Assembly: GCA_016205045.1 (NCBI GenBank)
Contig: JACQJM010000181.1
Location: forward strand, 1 to 8,757
Direction: 5' to 3'
Length of the DNA: 8,757 bases
Origin: Elusimicrobiota bacterium
GTDB taxonomy: Bacteria > Elusimicrobiota > Elusimicrobia > JACQJN01
Made by a program: the position numbers and the translations under genes
Notes under the pieces: model-generated
Told to the model about the DNA's origin: nothing
Database searches by the model: none
Seen by the model: only the letters and a program-made list of their open reading frames with translations
Shown: in pieces, positions 6,115 through 8,757 of the stretch
Position numbering within the stretch: the first letter of the stretch is position 1
How the letters are laid out: each line of letters begins with the position of its first letter

Positions 6115-7493
6115 GGCTTTGGGCCTCCATTCATACTCTCGATAAAATGAGTATCAAATATTCCTTTTAGAAAGTTCTCATTTTCTAAAACGCGTAAATG
6201 GAAAGGGATGGTGGTGACGATGCCGCTAATCATAAATTCGTTGAGGGCTCTCCGAGCGCGAGACAAGGCTTGAGCTCTGTCGGAGCCATGAGCAATCAGC
6301 TTGGCTACCAGGCTGTCATAATGGCTGGGGACCGCGTAGCCGGGATACAAAAAAGTGTCGAGGCGTATGCCCGGGCCTCCCGGGGGAAGGAAGGAAGATA
6401 CTTCTCCGGGGGAAGGAGCGAATTGGCGAGCAGAATCCTCGGCATTGATACGGTGTTCGATGGCATGTCCTCGAATGGACAAGGCCTGCTCCTGGGAAAC
6501 GCTTAATTTCTCCCCGGCGGCCAAAAGAATTTGTTCGCGGACAAGATCCATTCCTGTAACCGCCTCCGTGACCGGATGTTCCACCTGAAGACGAGTGTTC
6601 ACTTCTATGAAATAGAATTTTCCTTGCGAATCCAGTAAAAATTCGACGGTTCCTAAGTTCGTATAGTTTGCCGCCTTGGCCAATCGGATGGCGCTGTGAG
6701 CCAACTCTTCTCTGAGTTTTGAGGAAACGGCCGGGGAAGGGGACTCTTCAATTAGCTTTTGGTGTCTTCTTTGAATACTACAGTCCCTTTCCGGGAAGGC
6801 CACTACGTTTCCGTGAGAGTCGGCCGCCATCTGAATTTCGACGTGGCGAGGGGATTCTATCAATTTTTCTATGAAAACGGCGCCGTCTTTGAAGACGGAC
6901 TGAGCTTCTTGTTGAGCGGCTAGGATTTCTTTTTCCAGGAATTCTGAGGAAGACACGGTCCTAAGCCCCTTGCCCCCTCCTCCTGCGGCGGCTTTAATCA
7001 TCAGGGGGTAACCAATTTGTTTGGCCTGCTGGTGAAGTCGGTGACGCTCTTCTTCTTTTTTAAAATCAATATTCAAACACCCTGCCGTCCCTGGAACCAA
7101 CGGCACCGCACACTTTCTGGCCAGTTCCTTGGCCTGTGCTTTGTGGCCCAGAGTCTGGATGGCTTGAGGGGAGGGACCAATAAAAACAAAGCCCCATTCT
7201 TGGCAGGCTTTGGCGAAAGCGGCATTTTCCGCCAGGAACCCATATCCAGGATGGATCGCCTCGGCTTCGAATGTTTTGGCCGCAGCCAATATGGCTTCCG
7301 CGTGAAGGTAGCTCTGTTGAGCCGCTGCGGGACCGATGCAAACCGCTTCATCGGCTAATCGGACATGCAGAGAGGTTCGGTCAGCCTCCGAATAAACGGC
7401 GAGCGAGGGGATATGCATATCTCGCAGAGCGCGGATAATTCGCACGGCGATTTCGCCGCGGTTGGCCACCAGAATTTTTTTAAATCTCGTCAT
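6111..7493 (-). CDS. accC: Biotin carboxylase subunit (AccC-like)
   Basis: Carboxylates biotin on a carrier protein using ATP and bicarbonate, normally as part of acetyl-CoA carboxylase at the start of fatty acid synthesis. The 460-residue product is complete. N-terminal domain: KILVANRGEIAVRIIRAL; then HPGYGFLAEN. ATP-grasp domain: GGGGKGLR loop, ERDCSIQRRHQKLIEE (carrying the Cys, His and Lys of the bicarbonate/biotin site) and FIEVNTRLQVEHPVTE (metal ligands and catalytic Arg). C-terminal part: EHRINAED with the conserved Arg, ending in TTIPFH and HFIESM. It is slightly longer than E. coli AccC, with a few extra charged residues after VPGTAG. No biotin carrier or carboxyltransferase gene is visible, so the alpha subunit of another acyl-CoA or pyruvate carboxylase is possible. 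Its ATG overlaps the upstream stop as ATGA, and its own stop overlaps the gmhA start. Confidence 0.93.
   Translation of the reverse strand: MTRFKKILVANRGEIAVRIIRALRDMHIPSLAVYSEADRTSLHVRLADEAVCIGPAAAQQSYLHAEAILAAAKTFEAEAIHPGYGFLAENAAFAKACQEWGFVFIGPSPQAIQTLGHKAQAKELARKCAVPLVPGTAGCLNIDFKKEEERHRLHQQAKQIGYPLMIKAAAGGGGKGLRTVSSSEFLEKEILAAQQEAQSVFKDGAVFIEKLIESPRHVEIQMAADSHGNVVAFPERDCSIQRRHQKLIEESPSPAVSSKLREELAHSAIRLAKAANYTNLGTVEFLLDSQGKFYFIEVNTRLQVEHPVTEAVTGMDLVREQILLAAGEKLSVSQEQALSIRGHAIEHRINAEDSARQFAPSPGEVSSFLPPGGPGIRLDTFLYPGYAVPSHYDSLVAKLIAHGSDRAQALSRARRALNEFMISGIVTTIPFHLRVLENENFLKGIFDTHFIESMNGGPKP
6124..6128 (-). promoter_or_regulatory. Shine-Dalgarno site deciding the TTG start of gmhA
   Basis: On the minus strand GGAGG (6128-6124) lies nine bases before TTG at 6114-6112. 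It sits inside the last codons of accC. No ATG or GTG occurs in this frame between the site and the SIS domain start, so this ribosome site fixes the unusual TTG start. Confidence 0.7.
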
Positions 7494-8757
7494 GGTTCCG
7501 AGTTCCCTGCCACCGCAGCTTCTTCCGGTATTTTTTCAATGGTGATGACCCCGCTCCATAAATTTATTCTAAAAACAAAGTGTTGTGTGGGCAACACCTC
7601 TCCGTCGTTATTCATCCCTTTACCTCGCACCAGGGTGACTCGGTAAATGGGTCCATTGAGGTGTTCCGTAGACCAGGAGTCTTTGGGTGGTTTTGCTTTT
7701 CGATTCCGCCGGCTATTGGGCGATCCTTTTTCCATCTCAGGTTGTTGATTATATTTTAGAAAGGTGGGGCTGTTTGTGCTGGAGATGTAATCGCGCACCA
7801 AGCTGGCAGCTTTTTCTTGAGCGTATCCGCTTAAAATGAGAAGGGCTTGCCGGATGTGGTTTTTCATCGTGTCCGAACAAAGAGGGTCTGCTTCCGTGAT
7901 ATCTTGCACGGCGGCATCGTAGTTTTCTAAGGCGATATAGCCATCGGTGCGGGAGAGAAGAAACTCACATCGGGCTTGTGACGCAATATTATCATAGCTA
8001 AGCAGTTGAGAGTAGGCTAAAACGGTTTCGCGCATTTTCTTAAGATTTTTGTAAGTTTCTGCCATGGTGACGCGGATATGAAATAGACTTTCAGTGGAAA
8101 GACCCACCGGATAACTTCGAGAGAGTTCCAAGGATTTTAAACACGCTGTCTCGGCTTCATTATAAAGACCCATTAAGAATGTAGATTGACACAGGTAGCC
8201 GCAGGAAATAGCATCCATAGGATTTACGGTGACGGCCCGCCTCGATAGGGCCAAGGCCTGATTTAGGTCATTTCTTTTAAGGGCGTCATCGATTTTTAAA
8301 AATAAGTTCCACACATAAGGGCGTACCCAGCGGCTGTTGATGCGAAAGAAGGTTAGGTAATCATCCGTCCAAGCTCCCCCCTCTTTTTTGAGTTGATATT
8401 TAATCAGTCCAGAATCCGGTTCCAGAAGAATGAGTTGTAGGTCTTTGAATTGCCAAGGTGTTTGGTCCCGTAAATTTTTGAAGTCGGACAGAGAACAACT
8501 CTCTCGAGAGACTTTGGAAAGCAGGGCGTAAGCCTCTTCGTAACGACCGTGGCTTAGCGTATCCAGGTAGCGCTTGGCGGTCCGCATCAGCAGGTAGCGC
8601 GGCATTCGGGGACGCAGAGTAAAGAGGAAAAAAAGAAGCAGTGCTCCTGCCAGTGAAAAAACCCAAGGTTTCCAGTTGGCAGGTAAGAGGGGAATTGGAA
8701 TTTTGTGGACAATAATCTCGAAAAGTTTTTTTGGAGAAGGTGGCGGAGGCTTGGAAA
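7490..8757 (-). CDS. Membrane-anchored protein with NTF2-like and TPR-like regions, 5' end beyond the window
   Basis: Function not recognised. The frame is open without a stop from the right edge, so 421 residues are visible and the start lies outside. ATG at 8605 is an internal Met: the 50 residues before it are clearly protein-like, with a proline-rich stretch (KPPPPSPKK) and a membrane helix WVFSLAGALLLFFLFTL (8665-8615), followed by an Arg-rich boundary. Next comes a region of about 100 residues (AKRYLDTLSHGRYEEAYALL onward) that resembles NTF2-like/DUF4878 domains. Helical TPR-like repeats follow (for example NDLNQALALSRRAVTVNP). A basic linker (SRRNRKAKPPK) leads to a probable beta-rich C-terminal piece, IYRVTLVRGKG to INLWSGVITIEK. 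It is probably an inner-membrane protein with the soluble part on one side; topology is unclear. Its stop overlaps the accC start (ATGA), so it is co-translated with the lipid and heptose genes. Domain names are inference. Confidence 0.75.
   Translation of the reverse strand, partial: SKPPPPSPKKLFEIIVHKIPIPLLPANWKPWVFSLAGALLLFFLFTLRPRMPRYLLMRTAKRYLDTLSHGRYEEAYALLSKVSRESCSLSDFKNLRDQTPWQFKDLQLILLEPDSGLIKYQLKKEGGAWTDDYLTFFRINSRWVRPYVWNLFLKIDDALKRNDLNQALALSRRAVTVNPMDAISCGYLCQSTFLMGLYNEAETACLKSLELSRSYPVGLSTESLFHIRVTMAETYKNLKKMRETVLAYSQLLSYDNIASQARCEFLLSRTDGYIALENYDAAVQDITEADPLCSDTMKNHIRQALLILSGYAQEKAASLVRDYISSTNSPTFLKYNQQPEMEKGSPNSRRNRKAKPPKDSWSTEHLNGPIYRVTLVRGKGMNNDGEVLPTQHFVFRINLWSGVITIEKIPEEAAVAGNSEP

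Noticed and set aside
7490..8605. Complete gene starting at ATG 8605 for the TPR protein
   Set aside because: The open frame and membrane helix upstream show that this Met is most likely internal and the gene is cut by the window edge.

Overview
The window is a compact bacterial segment of ordinary-looking genes. It suggests a Gram-negative, probably uncultured organism. The evidence is the ADP-heptose pair (a sedoheptulose-7-phosphate isomerase-like protein plus a stand-alone heptose-1-phosphate adenylyltransferase), which points to heptose-containing LPS or surface glycan. A serine palmitoyltransferase-like enzyme beside an unusual GNAT-fold protein hints at sphingolipid-type lipids. Use of GatB implies indirect charging of Gln-tRNA and/or Asn-tRNA. 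GC content looks close to half by eye. I cannot assign a phylum from this sequence; Omnitrophota or a deltaproteobacterial-type lineage would fit, as a guess only.

Layout. On the + strand (1-1898) a C-rich heptad repeat (1-33) is followed by a Nudix hydrolase and by gatB, joined through a 4-base ATGA overlap. All other genes run on the minus strand and converge on gatB with an 18-base gap. In transcription order (right to left) they are: a membrane-anchored protein with TPR-like repeats whose start lies beyond the right edge; accC (biotin carboxylase); a gmhA-type isomerase; rfaE2; then a good sigma70-type promoter overlapping the end of rfaE2; then an alpha-oxoamine synthase (serine palmitoyltransferase-like); a two-part GNAT-like protein; and thiamine pyrophosphokinase.

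How the genes fit together. The TPR gene, accC and gmhA are joined by 4-base stop/start overlaps (ATGA, then TTGA). They therefore look like one translationally coupled unit, with rfaE2 46 bases further on. GmhA and RfaE2 act at the first and last steps of nucleotide-activated heptose synthesis. AccC supplies the carboxybiotin step for malonyl-CoA or another acyl-CoA carboxylation. The alpha-oxoamine synthase and GNAT genes overlap by 17 bases and could form the first part of a bacterial ceramide-like pathway. The whole minus-strand block therefore leans towards envelope lipid and glycan supply, with a PLP enzyme and a thiamine-cofactor enzyme at its end.

Most interesting points. (1) The GmhA-like protein has Gln where E. 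coli GmhA has its proposed catalytic His180. (2) The synthase/GNAT pair may be a sphingolipid module. (3) Two short-period C-rich tandem repeats lie in intergenic DNA, and one is a textbook G-quadruplex motif on the opposite strand. (4) The Nudix gene has conserved-looking family sequence upstream of its only usable in-frame start. (5) The TPR protein has an uncommon architecture and an N-terminal membrane anchor. No RNA genes, CRISPR arrays, insertion sequences or phage genes were seen, and no stretch longer than 300 bases lacks a gene. I did not find a clearly new multi-gene system.
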